From positions 6,324,001-6,388,000 of the forward strand of contig JAPMAC010000207.1 of assembly GCA_028671895.1 (NCBI GenBank): DNA of 64,000 nucleotides, read 5' to 3'. The DNA is from Oenanthe sinensis. Taxonomy: Eukaryota > Streptophyta > Magnoliopsida > Apiales > Apiaceae. A program made the translations under genes and the position numbers. The notes below the pieces were generated by a model. The model was not told the origin of the DNA and ran no database searches. It was given only the letters and a program-made list of their open reading frames with translations. Shown here one piece after another: positions 10,420 through 22,860 of this stretch; the first letter of the stretch is position 1; each line of letters starts with the position of its first letter.

Positions 10420-11480
10420 GCCTGAATTTGGTGACCTTCAATGGAGGTTGGAAACATTACCTATCTGAATAGGTGAGTTAGGTGTGTATGTCGCATGTGA
10501 TGCTATGATATTTGCTTATGTAGCTTCCCATATTCGGTCTATTGATTTACAAAATCATATTTTACGAGATTGTGATGGGGCCCATTAGCGACCGGTTTCT
10601 TTCGGCATAAGATTCTCTGTAATCAGTACTCAACAATGTGAATTTGGCAAAATTAACCACTAAAAAGTATGTCTCTCTTAAACCTATGCACTACTTGGCA
10701 GACCTTTATTTTAGTGGCATTTACAAAAGTCTACATACTAAATTTGATTTCTCAGAGAGACAAGCAGCAGTCTTTCGAGTGCTTGGGAGCCAACCATGTT
10801 CAAGATTTTTATTGCTTACTCCTATAAAGGGATTATGACAACGTATGACGCCATCAAAGTATCAGATGATCTTGCGTTACAAGCTCATGATTCTCTTATT
10901 TTCTAATGGGGCGCAATGTCCCTTGTGTTTAAGTCGTATGGATGTATTTGGGGAACACACGGTTCACTGTTAGAAACAACCAGGTTTTAAATATAGACAT
11001 GACTTGGTAAGTGAAGTATTGTACGATGTCCTTTGGAGAGCAGAGATTTCGGCTAAGAAGGAGGCGCCCGTCAATTTTCTCACCCATCCAGGTGAAATTA
11101 GATCAACTCTTAGGCCAACTGATGTGTTTGTTTACAGTTGGGATGCAGGAAATCATATTTGTGTTGATCTCACCGGAGTTTCTCCTTTGCTAATGAGATT
11201 TTTATAATTGGTCAGGCGGCAACTAAATCGGTAGAGGCAAAGGTGCGTAAACATTATCAGGCATGTAGAGATAACCAACATAGCTTTATGTCGTTTGCTT
11301 TTCATACGTTTGGATTTTTAGTTTCCCGTTGAGTTCCTTAGGAGAGTTCAGAAGGTTATGAACAAGAATGTCATGACTGCAGGTTCGGAAGAATATATAT
11401 TTAAAAGAATTGAATTTACTATTCAACGGGGACTTGCGGCGCATTTTGTTGCCCGTATACCTCTTATACTTATATAGGTT
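10420..11480 (+). pseudogene. Reverse-transcriptase-like gene, C-terminal remnant
   Basis: Translated in pieces across frames, this matches the C-terminal region of a reverse-transcriptase-like (LINE-type) protein family repeated in many plant genomes. Landmarks in order: FGDLQWRLETLPI (about 10430), a GVYVACDA segment (about 10480), a degenerate middle, GFKYRHDLVSEVLYDV (about 10982), RPTDVFVYSWDAG then ICVDLTGVSPL (about 11110-11190), and KVRKHYQACRDNQHSFMSFA (about 11240-11310). Many stops and frameshifts separate them, so it is dead. The catalytic reverse transcriptase domain itself is not present. Family recognition is from memory of the motif pattern. Confidence 0.65.
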
Positions 11481-13499
11481 TTACCTTTTCATTTTAAAAT
11501 AAAAGTGAAAATGAGAATAAAAAAAGAACGGATGAAGTAACTTTTATTTAGCAAAAAAGAACATTAACTTTCAGCCTTTCATACATTTATGGGCACGGGG
11601 CCAGTTTTTCTGATAGGTTACCAAATTTATTCTCGGGCAACAATCAACTAGACTCACGTCTGCGGCAACACATGTATTCGGCCCATTATAGTGACCTTAA
11701 CAGAGCAGGCCCACCCTAGTTGCCAATAATTATTAATGGATCAGCATTAAAAAGATGCAAATCATATGGATGAGAATATCCGAAAAGCAATGAGTTATTG
11801 AGTTGGATGCGCTTGAAATTCGAATGTGGTGTCACGTATAAATTTGTTTATTATTTATCTTTTTGTGTAAGGTTATAGTTTTACTGAAACTCAAAATCTC
11901 GATCTTTTTTATATTAACAGCGTTAGATATCGACTAGCTTAGTGTTGTTGTCAGATATAAATTCGATCTCGTATGGGTATCGTTCATGTTAAAATAGTCT
12001 GAACGAGTTTTTTTTTTAACTCACAATAAATTTATTAATAATGAGAAATATAATATATAAAACATTTCAATACAATTAAATAACTTATTCCTAAAGAATA
12101 ACAGATTCTTTTTAGGGTATTTATCAAAAGTATTACCTTTTTTTTAAAATCATTTTTGTGATTTTACTATTTTTTAATTTTTTTTGCCAAAATACGATTG
12201 TAATTAAAATTAATCAAATGCAACTTTTTTATATATAATTTGTAACCAAATGGAAATGAACGTAACTTTAAAAAAAAATTACTCGTGATTGCATTTGAGT
12301 TTAATTTTAGTTGCATTAGGTTGTATTTATTATAAAACCATATTTTTGCAAAAAAATTATAAAGATCGTATTTTTGTAAAATCTAAAATAAAAAAAAAAC
12401 GTATTTTTGGAAAAAAAAAATGTATTTTACAAAAAGGCAACTTGAAGATGATCCAACTCCCAAGTTCTAATTTAATTATTCTTAGAATAATTCTCAACTC
12501 CCAAATTCTAATTTAGTTATTCATAAAATAATTCTCGGAAAAAAATCCCAAAAACTCTATTATCCTACGTTAATGGTCATAAATATTTTAATATCTCGTC
12601 CGTGATGAAAATTAGCATCAACCCTTAGCACGCACGCTGAAGTTTTTAAGCTTCTTGTTAGTCGTTTTTACACTGCAAGCTGAATAAATACCGAAAATAA
12701 AGTTTTAATCTATAACATGCAATTATTTTTAGTTTCAATGTCTCGGGGAAGTTGACAAAAAGAAATTTGAGTGTGCTGCTCCGTTTAAAATGGCAGATCA
12801 TGTGCAAGTGATATAAAACTTTGCACTTCACTAATTCAAGTACATATACTTCTAAGTTGTAAGTTATCAAACACAAGCACACCACAAATTATTTGGGTTG
12901 AAGCACAATTAGTTTAACAATTAGAGATTTGCTTAACCCACTTTCTATAAAAGAAGATGGATTATGAACTGATACTGTACTTTTGCATGCAAATAGAGAT
13001 CTGAATTGTGAATATAGTATGCAAATAGAGATCTTAATTTATTTAAATTGCAGACAAAAACTTGATCGATCGATATTAAGGCAACGCGATGGCCAGGGTA
13101 GCTGATCACATGGAAAGTCGATCGAAGGGACAGTAAAATCACACGTGGCCCTCCTCAAACAGCCAAGACAAAGCAATGTTACTCAGAAACTAACTGCTTG
13201 TGATGTGTCTTAATTTTTTCCTCTGTGGAGCTCCACCAGATAAGGCTATTCTAATACAATTGTCTGGTTGCTGGGGTGCATCTTCATCTAGCCCCATTAC
13301 ACTGCCAGCCCGAGTTTCTATCTGTGTAATTTTATAGCTTACCCATGTAGCTGGAATATTTGCACTTAATTATCGATTGCATTGTTAGTTTGTGTTTCAA
13401 TTTGTTTGTTTGTTATAAATCTAAGAGCAATGCTACGTATCAATTTTTTCCCCCAAATGACGTGTCATGACATAAGACTTGTGTTTATGGAGAAATCTG
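11481..13499. other. Intergenic, AT-rich, no gene seen
   Basis: Low-complexity A/T tracts near 12000-12600 and otherwise unremarkable sequence. ORFs here are short and without family resemblance. I found no LTR boundaries or inverted repeats. Confidence 0.5.
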
Positions 13500-14400
13500 G
13501 TAAGCAACAAATGTCGAGTTCCTTTGCCGAAAAAAGATATAATTATAATGAGGTTGAGATGCGGTGGAGCTGGTGTTTTGTATGAGATTGGGGGCTGAGA
13601 TTGCTAGGTTTCAGAATAATTAGAGTTTTGTTCTCTGATGGCTATGAGCTCTAATAATTCCGACCGCCCAACAATGTGCCTACGTACTTCTATTTATAGA
13701 CAAAATAGAGGATTAAGCACACATAGTTCTTGACAAAGCAAAGGCCCAATAGGAAAAGGAGTTTCCTTCTTTGAATCAAATACGGAAAAGAGGCAAAAGA
13801 AACCTACTTGAAAGAGATCTCTACATTTGAGATTATTTGGATAGGTCAAAACCCAGTATAAGGCCCAAGGAATTCATGGATTCGACGATGACCCGGAAAC
13901 CGTGGGCTCTAGCCGGTCCACTACATCTATTTCCAAGGTACCTTAAATGGAGGCCAGCACTAGGTTCACCGCAAATGTAGGACACTTCTTAAGCCTCCGG
14001 ACGAGGGCAACCCGCCTGAGTACATGGAAAGAATTTTCCAAGTTAAGGTTAGCAGCACACCATAACTCCCCTACGAAGGCAACCCGAGGAATATGGAGCT
14101 ATGGTCTTCAATTGGCATTGACAGACATAGATGGCAGAGACATTATCGGACCAAGGCCATGTTTTACAAGAGAGCAAATTGGAATTCATCAAAAAGAGGG
14201 CGCGCTCTCCCCTGGTACAAAACCAGGCGTGCCTACCTCCTCAGTGGAAAAGCATGTGCAATAACTACCCGCAAGTCTTAAAATTATTGAAGATGATTGA
14301 AAAACTTTCACTCTTAATCCTGAATTTTACTCCCCGATGGCTTCACAAGCCTTCACAAGTCTTCTAATATGAAAATATCATTCCAAACGTGTATCAATAA
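13500..14400 (-). repeat. G2: LTR-like remnant of a Tat-type gypsy element
   Basis: Around 13670-13690 the string ACAATGTGCCTACGTACTTC parallels the G1 LTR (TGCCTACGTATCTC at about 46320), followed as in G1 by a TATA-like stretch and AGTTCTTG. It is directly followed by minisatellites, mirroring the G1 order (3' LTR, then tandem-repeat 3' UTR) on the minus strand. Exact ends were not found. The rest of G2 would lie beyond E2, which interrupts it. Confidence 0.45.
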
Positions 14401-14424
14401 TATTAAAAATACTCATCTCCACTT

Positions 14425-15452
14425 GAGGACAATTCCTCATGCTCTGGGTGAGCCCTCTTCCTCGAGGAGAGCCCTTATGGCGAGGACGAGTCTTCAAACC
14501 AGGGCGAACCCTCTTCCTCAAGGAGAGCCCTCTTCATAACAGGGCGATCCCTCTTCCTCAGGAAGAGCCATCTTCATAACAGGGTGAGTCATCTTCCTCA
14601 GGGAAAACCCTCATCTTTAGGGCGAAGACTAGTCTTCATACCAAGGCAAGCCCTCTTCCTCAGGAAGAGCCCTCTTTATACTTGGGTGAGCCTTCTTGTT
14701 TAGGAAGAGCCCTCATATTCAAGGCGAAGATGAGTCTTCATACCAGGGTGAGCCCTCATCCTCAGTGAGAGCTCTTTTCATACCAGGGCGAGCCCTCTTC
14801 ATACCAGGGCGAGCCCTCTTCCCTAGGGAAAGCACTCTTCATACCAGGGAGAGTCCTCTTCTTCAGGAAGAGCCCTCTTCCTCAGGAGAGCCCTCATCAT
14901 ACCAGGAAGAGACCTCTTCTTCAAGGAAAGGCCTCTTCAAACCAGGGCAAACCCTCTTCCCAAGGAAAAGCCCTATTCATACCAAGGAGAACCCTCATCT
15001 TCAGGGCCAAGAAGAGTTTTCATACCAGGGCGAACCCACTTCTTCCGGGAGAGCCCTCTTTACACCAGGGTGAGCCCTCTTCAGGGAGAGCCCTCATCTT
15101 TAGGGAGAAGACGATTCTTCATACCAGGGTGAGCCCTCTTCCCCGCCTTATTCATACCAGTGTGAGCCCTCTTCCTAAGGGAGAGCCATCTTCTCCTCAG
15201 GGCGAGCTCTCTTATTCAGGGAGTGCCCTCTTTATACCAATGCGAACCCTCTTTCCCAGGAAGAGCCCTCTTTATACCAGGGAGAGCACTCATCTTCAGG
15301 GCGAAGACAAGTCTTCATACCAGAGCGAGTCCTCTTTCCCAGGAAGAGCCTTCTTCATACCAGGGCGAGCCCTCATCCCCAAGAAGAGTCCTCTTCAAGG
15401 AGAGCCCTCATCTTCAGGGCGAAGACGAGTCTTCATACCAAGGCACGCCTTA
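14425..15452. repeat. Minisatellite, about 20-24 bp units on GAGCCCTCTTC
   Basis: About 1 kb of imperfect tandem units alternating two endings after GAGCCCTCTTC: CTCAGGAA and ATACCAGGGC. Longer variants add GGCGAAGACGAGTCTTC. The array opens long reading frames on the plus strand, but their protein is only the translated repeat. Position next to an LTR-like segment suggests the hypervariable 3' UTR of a Tat-lineage gypsy element, a known source of satellites. Confidence 0.85.
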
Positions 15453-15619
15453 ACCTAGGACACCTCCCTACCAGCTCATGACATGCTAGAAGCTTATGAG
15501 GAGAAGCACATGTCATATTAAAGCGTCCCAACCAAAGTTCGAGACCCAATTATTGGGAAGACTCACAACAAATATCACCCACAAAACAACCGGAGATAAG
15601 AATTGCCAGCGCCCGACAC

Positions 15620-16030
15620 CTGACTCCTTCCTAGCTGGGGTACGCCCTACCATGCACAAGACGCGACTAGACTAGTTTGGGGAAAGCCCGAGTCTATCCA
15701 ATTTTATAAGAAATTCAATTCTAGGAGAAAGCCGCTCCTCCTTCCAGGAAGATGCTAATTCGAAGAGAATCCCGATATTATGAGGAGGCCGATTCTAGGA
15801 GAAGCCCAATATTAGGAGATGGCCGATTCCAGGGCAAAGCCCGACTCTAGAGGAAGCCCAATTTCAGGCGAAGCCCAAATGTAGGAGGAGGCCGTTCTTC
15901 CTTCCAGGAAGAGGTTAATTCCATGATAATCCCGATATTAGAATGATGTCGATTCCAAGAGAAGCCCGATACTAGGAGGAGGCCGATTCCAGGGCAAAGC
16001 CCGACTCCAAGAGAGACATGGGCATAACAA
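15620..16030. repeat. Second minisatellite, AAGCCCGAT/GAGGCCGATTC units
   Basis: Imperfect units around AAGCCCGACTC, GGAGGCCGATTCCAGG and TCCTTCCAGGAAGA, in a higher-order pattern of about 180 bp repeated twice (about 15720-15860 and 15885-16015). No coding potential. It is unrelated in sequence to the neighbouring array. Confidence 0.75.
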
Positions 16031-16141
16031 CTATCCCTCAAATTCTTGAAATATTAAAATATGAGAGAATTTCTTTATTCACCATGCTCCTCCATTTTTC
16101 AAAAAATTGAGTGCCTCATAGTGTTGGCGTGTCCATAACAT

Positions 16142-16832
16142 TTTTTTCCCAGTTACACAAGTAGAAGGGGGGTTGAATACTTGTGTACTCTTTTTACCTG
16201 ATTAAAATTAACTCAATGTAAATTAGAGCTTTGAATTAAGAACAAAGAACAAACACAAAGATATGAATGAATACTATTTGTATTATTGATGTATGCATAC
16301 AAACTCTCCTTGGGTGTACCCAAACCCTAGGAACTTCTCTGTGTTTCTCACAGCAACTCTCTCTATCTCTATGCTCTCAAAAACTTCGAATAATAAAATA
16401 TGTTACATAGATTGTTTATATAGAGAGCTGTCTGTCAACTAATAACATAAAATCAAATTACAATAGGAATAGAACTCCTAATTATTAGTTAACAGTTTTC
16501 TTCTGTAATTCTAATTCCTTCTCATAGCATATCTGCAATATATTTGCCTTTATCTTCAAAGACTTTCCATTAATCTGATCACCTTCTAAATTCAACTTTA
16601 GCTTTATAGACTCTGAAAACCTTCAGACTTTGAAGATCTTCAGTCTCTGATAAACTATAGACTCTGATAGTCTATAGACTCTGATTTACATCCAGACTCT
16701 TATTTGCATCTAGACTCTTGTTTTATTTCTTCAGAAAATCTTTTAAGTATAAATTACCATGATACCTATATAGGGACTAACTAGACTCTATTCTAGTATT
16801 TTGTACATCATCAAATGAATATAGTCCTAACA
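16142..16832 (-). repeat. E2 3' LTR
   Basis: The inner end is clear: minus-strand TGTTAGGACTATATTC starts at 16832 next to a polypurine tract. The outer end is near the GGGAAAAAAA at 16142-16150; the terminal CA is lost or mutated, so this edge is approximate. Shares the ACCCCCCTTCTAC block, GATGATGTACAAAATACTAG and R/U5 text with the E1 LTR and the remnant at 5930-6428. U3 contains AGACTCTGA repeats (about 16610-16730) and a TATATAAAC promoter box on the minus strand near 16420. Confidence 0.82.
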
Positions 16833-16845
16833 ATCTCCCCGTTTT
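16833..16845 (-). other. E2 polypurine tract
   Basis: Minus strand AACGGGGAGAT directly before the 3' LTR start. Polypurine tracts prime plus-strand DNA synthesis and mark the inner edge of a 3' LTR, which gives E2 its orientation. Confidence 0.85.
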
Positions 16846-16954
16846 ATGCTTTATAAAAATTTAAGCATAAATCAAGGTTTGATTATGTCAAAACTAAAGA
16901 ATGAAACAATTAATCTAGAACAGTATCAAAATTACAAGGAAAAAGAATTACTTT

Positions 16955-19900
16955 TTAATTGATCTTCTTAAATGCTGCAATGTTCTTCAAAAATGATTTC
17001 AACATATTTTCTTCAACAATGGCTAGAGCTTCACCAACAAACCTCTTCAATTTCTTCATCTCTTCATCCTCACATTTGATTTGACAGTATGCTGCTCTCA
17101 TATCATTAGCACTGCAATCTTGTTCTTTTAAGTCCTTAAGCATCAAAACATTAATCTTCCCTTCCATAGGTTGAAACCCAAAGTAGTGACCCATACCTTC
17201 TTGACATTTAATCTCCTTTACTTCCAAAGGCATGTCTTGATCCTTCCCTTCAGTATCAATATATTTCAAGGAAAATTTTCTTATCTGCTTGTTTGTCTGT
17301 GTAGTGTTAACTTCCTGTCAATTTCTATGAACCATCTCTTAGCCACTTCCTCATTGCTCCTATTCACCTCAGATGCTATTGACAGAAGAAATCTGATATA
17401 TTGCAACTCCTTTGGCTTCTTAAAGAATATGAAATTTTATTCGTTTATCCACCTTACAGCTCCTCCACTCAGAAAATATACCAGCAACTCAGTTCTCATC
17501 TTTTCAGTTCCATCATGTCCTCCTGGTAATCTTCTTTCAAAAACATTGTACACAATTTGAGTAGACACAACTTTATTCAAGTGTTTTTTAGTGAAATTAT
17601 CAAACTGCCTAGCTATAAGAGACTGTGGATCAGCTACTAGAGTTGTATTCTTGTCAATATTAGATGATGAAAGACCTCCAAGCCCTTTTGTTCTCCTAGC
17701 CCTCAATTGAGTATTGTTTTGACTGCACTTCCAGTAGCTTGGCTCTTTTACCTCTTCTTCCTTCTTCTCATTAGAGTCTGTACTCTCTTTTCCCTTACTA
17801 GAGTCTGGCTTAGACCTTGATTTCCTATGTCCAGTCACTGACTAGTGCGTCTGTGATTGTGTTTTAACAAACACTCCATAATTCTTTTGTTGCACACCAC
17901 CAGGAACCCTAGGACCATGGGAATTATCACCAGCTTCATCATCATCACTAAATGAGTCCTTTTAGCTCCCCTTGTTTTATCATCCTTGCATGCATCATCC
18001 TTACTACTCCTGGAAGAATCACCAACTTTCTTCTCCCCCTTTTTGACATCATTACCACCTGTGACAACCAAAAGAATTTGTTCAAGACTGAGAAGATGTT
18101 GACCTAAGCAACAATAACTGAATCCACTTTTGTTGTGAGAGTGTGAGAGCATTGACAAAATTTTAAAGTGTGGTCTGCTGAGCTTTGAAGTCAGCCAAGG
18201 AAGCTTTCACAGCAACATCCTTAGATTTTTGAAGTGAATTCAGATACTCAACTTCATTTGTAGCAAATATGTAGTAGTGTCAACATTGGTCAATTTTGTG
18301 TTGATAAGAGAAATATTTGTTCCCACATCAGCTAATTGTTCAACAACATTTCCTCTTGCTGCTCTAATATCAGTAGCTACAGCTTTCCCTTCTTGAATTA
18401 GAGAGGTATCTGGCTCCTCATCAGGATAATGACCATGTTCTTGCAAGAAATACTTCTTTTGAAAAGCTTTAAGTCTCTTAGATTGATGGATAGCCAGAAT
18501 GAATTCAAAAGAATCTTTATTAGCAATACCTTTAGCCTGTGTTGTATCCCAGGATTGAGGAAAAACTTGATCAAAGTAATTAAAAGATGGAGGCACCACC
18601 TCCTCATCTTCAGAAGCTGAATCATCAATCATAGCATCAACATGCTCCAAATTTGTAATAGGAGGAGTAGACTCTAAAACTACAAAAGGTAATATAAACC
18701 CTGTCTCCTCCTTACAGTGATCAGACTTTGTAGACTCTGGTAGCTAGCCTGGATAGGCATGATAAGAATAGGTACTTCTGGCTTCAAATTTGTAGTCTCA
18801 GTTGAGTATGAGTTGCATCCACCAAAGCCTCCAGGACTCTATCTGCTCTCTTAGCTAAAGAATCCACCATATGGAGTTGTGGTCTCTTTGTAAATGATTT
18901 TTGAGCTGCTAGAACCTTCTTCTTCTTGCCAATCTGCAAGATTAATAAAAATGAATTTTGATCCATCCCTTGGTTCAACTCATCAGACCAACTCTTGGAA
19001 AAATCTTTGTCCCAATAAGTGAAGCTATGTTCATGATACCTTAATCTCTCTTGCTCACAGTGGGGTTGGGCACCCACTTTCTCATTCCCACTATGGCTCT
19101 CTACAGCCTTATCTACCTTTCATTTTACCTTGACCAATGTTAGCCCCTCAGTATTGATATTTTTATTCATATGGATGGGTGTACTCAAAAGTCCTATAAA
19201 AGAGGGGTTAAAAGAAAGAATTGGTACTTTAATACCTGAACCACCTTGATGGAGGAGAACCCCTTCAAATGTCTTAAGGCTAGGGGTTTCCACCAAGGGG
19301 TGAGCAGCAAGAGACTCTGAACCCTTATAAACATTTTCTTTATTTTCAGGGACTGTTGGCTCTAGTATCCTAGTCTCAGGGTGGACTATAGACTCTGACT
19401 GCTTCAATGTGACTTCATTAGAAGCAAGAATCTTAGTGTCACCTTCTTGGGCTGTTGTTGTATGAGACTCCCCCTCAAAGTGGATATACTCTGACAGAAT
19501 TCATTGTGGATATAACTGGGGTTCTCATCAGCATTTTGTTGAGTTGGAAAAAAAAGGCCTATCAGCATGCTCCCCTACCCCACTATCACCCAACCTTTAA
19601 TAAGGTGGTTCTTGTGTGGGCGAGGCAGGCTATACACTAGTCCCATCTCCCAACTGCCTTCCATCACCTACTACCTCATGTGGTTCTACCTGTGTTAATG
19701 CATCCAAGTTAGCATTGAGAAAAGTCCTGGCATGAATTGTATTGATGACCTGAGCATAAGTTAAATGAAAGAGATCTTGCAGGTCCCTTGTAATTTTCTG
19801 ATAATAGAAGCCCTTTAGTTGATCCAATTTACTCTGATAGGTTGGATAGATATATTTGTTGGCCACCTTTCCTACATTATGGACAAGATGATCAACTACC

Positions 19901-21857
19901 TTCCTTGAAAAAGGCTGAATAGTGGAAATATATTCAATGGTTGTCTTGTAGGTAACTCCATTTTCCCAACTTGCTTCATAATCAAAAGCTGGTTGCTCAC
20001 CCTCAGCTTTTAACTCAGCAACAGACTCTGATTCTCTCATTTTATGGACTTTAATCTTTTTGATCTTTTTGATTTTTTGCTTTTCAGAGTTTGGCACATC
20101 AAGTGCTTTGAGAACTTCATTTGTCTTACCTTCTATAAGCCCAGCTACCTGATCTTGTAGTGAAGAGTTGAAGAGGTAGTTGTATAAATTGGTGACTGCA
20201 TCTTGTGTAGACAAATGTAGCTCCATCTCCATTCTCTTCCTTAGGGCCTCATAAGTTGAGAGGATATCCAAGACTTGTTGTTTTGTCTTGTAAGATTTAG
20301 GATCTTCAATTGATTCTACCAAAGGATATAGAAATGGTAGCACGTCATTAGTTGGAGTGATTATTGAGTCAATAAGACTTGAGGCTACTTTCTTTGGGAT
20401 TCCTTCCCAAAATGTCCCATGATCAGAGTCTGAAGGCAGTTTAGACTCTGACTCAACATTAGACTTTGGTTTAGAAATATTTTGTTGTTCAGAGTATAGC
20501 TCTGCAGGAGCCTCGGGAACATCTGTTTCCTGCAAAATAGGGTTAGTGATAACAATAGGCTTGTGTGTGTGTGCAGAATAAGCCTTCCTCAACCTCTTGT
20601 ACTTCTTAGCAAAAGATTTTTCGGGAGACTCAAGTTGTGAATCCTGAGGTGCATCCCTAGGTTTATCAGAGTTTGTAGCCTTCTAAGAGTCTGCTGACTT
20701 AGTTACAAGGTTAGATTGAGGTGCATCAAAATTTTCTTTTAATAAAGATAGTCCTTCAACAACCTGTTTCTCTAGGGGATTGACGTCTTCATCACTTTGC
20801 TAATCTACAAGCCTGATTTTAATCAGTCTTCTCCTCTTTACAACAGGTGTCTATTGAGAGACACCGGAGGTTGGTTTCTTTTTGGATTTTGGTTTCTTAG
20901 ATCGTTTGATGGAAAGGGATTTGGCTACTTGGGTAGGTGTAGGGGGACTCTCCATAACTTATTTCTGCACCATTTCACCACAAAAAAATAAAGCATTGTA
21001 GATAGAGGGTTTTAAGTTGAGAGTTTTACCTGCATTACCTAAGGGTAGACCATGGCAGGTAGACTCTTCTTTTTGTCATCTATTCTCTTAATATCAGAGA
21101 ATATCCTCCTTTATTGTCTATAGGCCGGCACACAATAGCCATCTGCAAGCTTGGCAGACATATTAGGAATGAAGTGATTAAGGAGAAGCATAAGGAATCT
21201 ATGATAATAGACCTTCTTCATCCCCTCTTGCACATTATTCAATTTTTCTCCAATTTAAGTGAGAAACATATCACCCATGTTGATCAGTTTATCAAGTAGG
21301 AGACTGTGACCAATTTGATTGGTAATAAATGTAATAACATCAAAACCACTACACTTACCAGTGAAACATTTAAGAATTTGATCAAAAAAGAAAGACCATT
21401 CTTTCCTTAAGTAAGGCCTAGTAATTTTACTCTTGTTATTCAAGCTAGCAGAATAACCTAGTGATTTAAACATGCTTTTGATTTCTGAGTCATCAACAGT
21501 TTTATCAAATGGTGTATTCACAGGCATTTTAAATACAGATTTTATAATATCAGCAGTGACATCTAATGTAATATCACCAAATGTAAACATGATTTTATCT
21601 GGTTGATCCTGAGAAGGATCAACAACTATTGCAGAGATCCATGCCTGAGATACGACATCCATGTTAATGACTGGAGATGCCTTCAACACATAGCTGAGCA
21701 CACTTTGCTCCAAGAAGTCCATCACAAGATAGTAGTCAGCGTCTACACCCTTCTTGTCTCCTAGGGCTGAGACTTGATTGGTCGTTATGAATTCGAAGTC
21801 ATCAAAGGTGAAAGAAATTGCCTTCGGTCCTCGCATAACAGTTGATTGAGTAGCCAT
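16955..21857 (-). pseudogene. E2 extra ORF after pol, degraded
   Basis: Begins at ATG 21857, about 105 bp after the pol stop, and runs in pieces (21857-21255, 20592-19630, 19407-19120, 19077-18784, 18650-18240, 18158-17835, 17838-17437, 17269-16955) in shifting frames. The first piece shares with the E4 extra protein the pattern LRKEWS-FFD ... KCF-GK ... FD-IT ... Q-G-S-L at about residues 145-190. The middle piece is charged, with K/E-rich stretches (KQKIKKIKKIKVHKM). The last pieces are serine/lysine-rich then alpha-helical. No signal peptide or membrane span is evident, so an envelope role is not supported. It occupies the place of the env-like ORF of SIRE elements. Function unknown. Confidence 0.7.
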
Positions 21858-21962
21858 TGAAGTGAGTAAGTTGAAAGAGATGAAAATTCTTGAAAAACTT
21901 TGCTAGGGTTCGTGAAAAGCTCTGAGTATATTTTTGCTTTGCTGCTTGTTTTGTGCAATTAC
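21858..21962 (-). promoter_or_regulatory. Leader-like spacer before the E2 extra ORF
   Basis: On the minus strand the 105 bp between pol stop and ATG contain AAATATACT (weak TATA-like), CGAACCCTAGC (telo-box-like) and a pyrimidine-rich run TTCATCTCTTTCAAC just before ATGGC. These are features of plant 5' leaders rather than of a polyprotein junction. The E4 spacer has the same ingredients, more strongly. Confidence 0.4.
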
Positions 21963-22860
21963 TTACACATTTAACATACCTAATTCACCTACCAGTTTGA
22001 GAAAGGTAGACTCATCAATTGGTTTTGTTAAAATGTCTGCAATCTGTCTCTTAGTTGGAACATAGTGAAGTTCAACAATACCATTTTTAACATGTTCTCT
22101 AATAAAATGATACCTAACATCAATGTGCTTTGTTCTAGAATGTTGGACTGGATTCTCTGCAATTTTAATAGCACTAGTATTATCACAATACATAGGAATA
22201 TTTGAGAATGTTTGTCCTTAATCAAGTAATTGATTTCTCATCCATAGAATTTGGGCACAACAACTTCTAACTGCTATGTATTTAGCCTCAGCTGTTGAGG
22301 TTGATACAGTTTGTTGTTTCTTGCTAAACCAAGAAATTAACCTGTTGCCAAGAAATTGTCATTGACATGTTGTGCTTTTTCTGTCTACTTTGCATCCTGC
22401 ATAATCAGAGTCTCAGTAGCCAACTAATGAAAAATCAGATTCTTTAGGATATCAAAGTCCTAGAGTTTGTGAACCCTTGAGATATCTAAAAAAAATTCAT
22501 AGTAATTAAATGTGATTCTCTATGATCAGCTTGAAATCTAGCACACAGGCATGTTACAAATATAATATCTGGTCTACTAGTAGTTAAATATAATACTGAG
22601 CCAATCATACCTCTATAGCTAGTATTGTCAACTTTCTTACCGATCTGGTCAGAGTCTAGCTTAGTGGCTATTGACATGAGAGTCTTGGTTGTAGTACAAT
22701 CTTGATTGACTAATGAAAATTCCATCATCAGTCTGTTTGACTTGAAGTCCCAAGAACAAGTTTAATTCTCCTATCATGCTCATCTCATACTTAGACTGCA
22801 TTAGTTTGCTAAACTTTTCATAGAGTATTTCATTAGTAGAACCAAATATAATATCATCAA
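21963..22860 (-). pseudogene. pol: E2 pol 3' end: RT C-terminus and RNase H
   Basis: The RNase H end is intact from 22193 to 21963 (YCDNTSAIKIAENPVQHSRT, then DVRYHFIREH and ADILTKPIDES). Upstream pieces hold TSRPDII and CLCARFQAD (22728-22486) and DDIIFGSTN with MSMIGELNLFLGLQVKQ (22903-22661), each in a different frame. The gene is therefore frameshifted at least twice. The protein is cut at the RT catalytic site (DD of YVDD) where E3 begins. Confidence 0.87.

Larger units (their letters stand above)
16142..22860 (-). mobile_element. E2: SIRE-lineage copia element, 3' half
   Basis: From left: 3' LTR (16142-16832), polypurine tract, degraded extra ORF (16955-21857) and the end of pol (RNase H and part of reverse transcriptase, 21963-22860). 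It stops inside the reverse transcriptase because E3 is inserted at 22861; the remaining pol, gag and 5' LTR should be beyond the right window edge. Multiple frameshifts and stops throughout. Confidence 0.88.

Noticed and set aside
12289..13585. Several short ORFs in 12.2-13.6 kb
   Set aside because: AT-rich sequence with lysine/isoleucine runs; no family resemblance or promoter context.
14696..15458. Long plus-strand ORFs with repeating SSSGRALFIPG-like text
   Set aside because: They arise because the minisatellite units lack stops; no start context, no conservation and overlapping frames are equally open.
16955..21857. Envelope glycoprotein gene in E2
   Set aside because: Position fits the SIRE env-like ORF, but no signal peptide, membrane span or cysteine-rich ectodomain could be seen.
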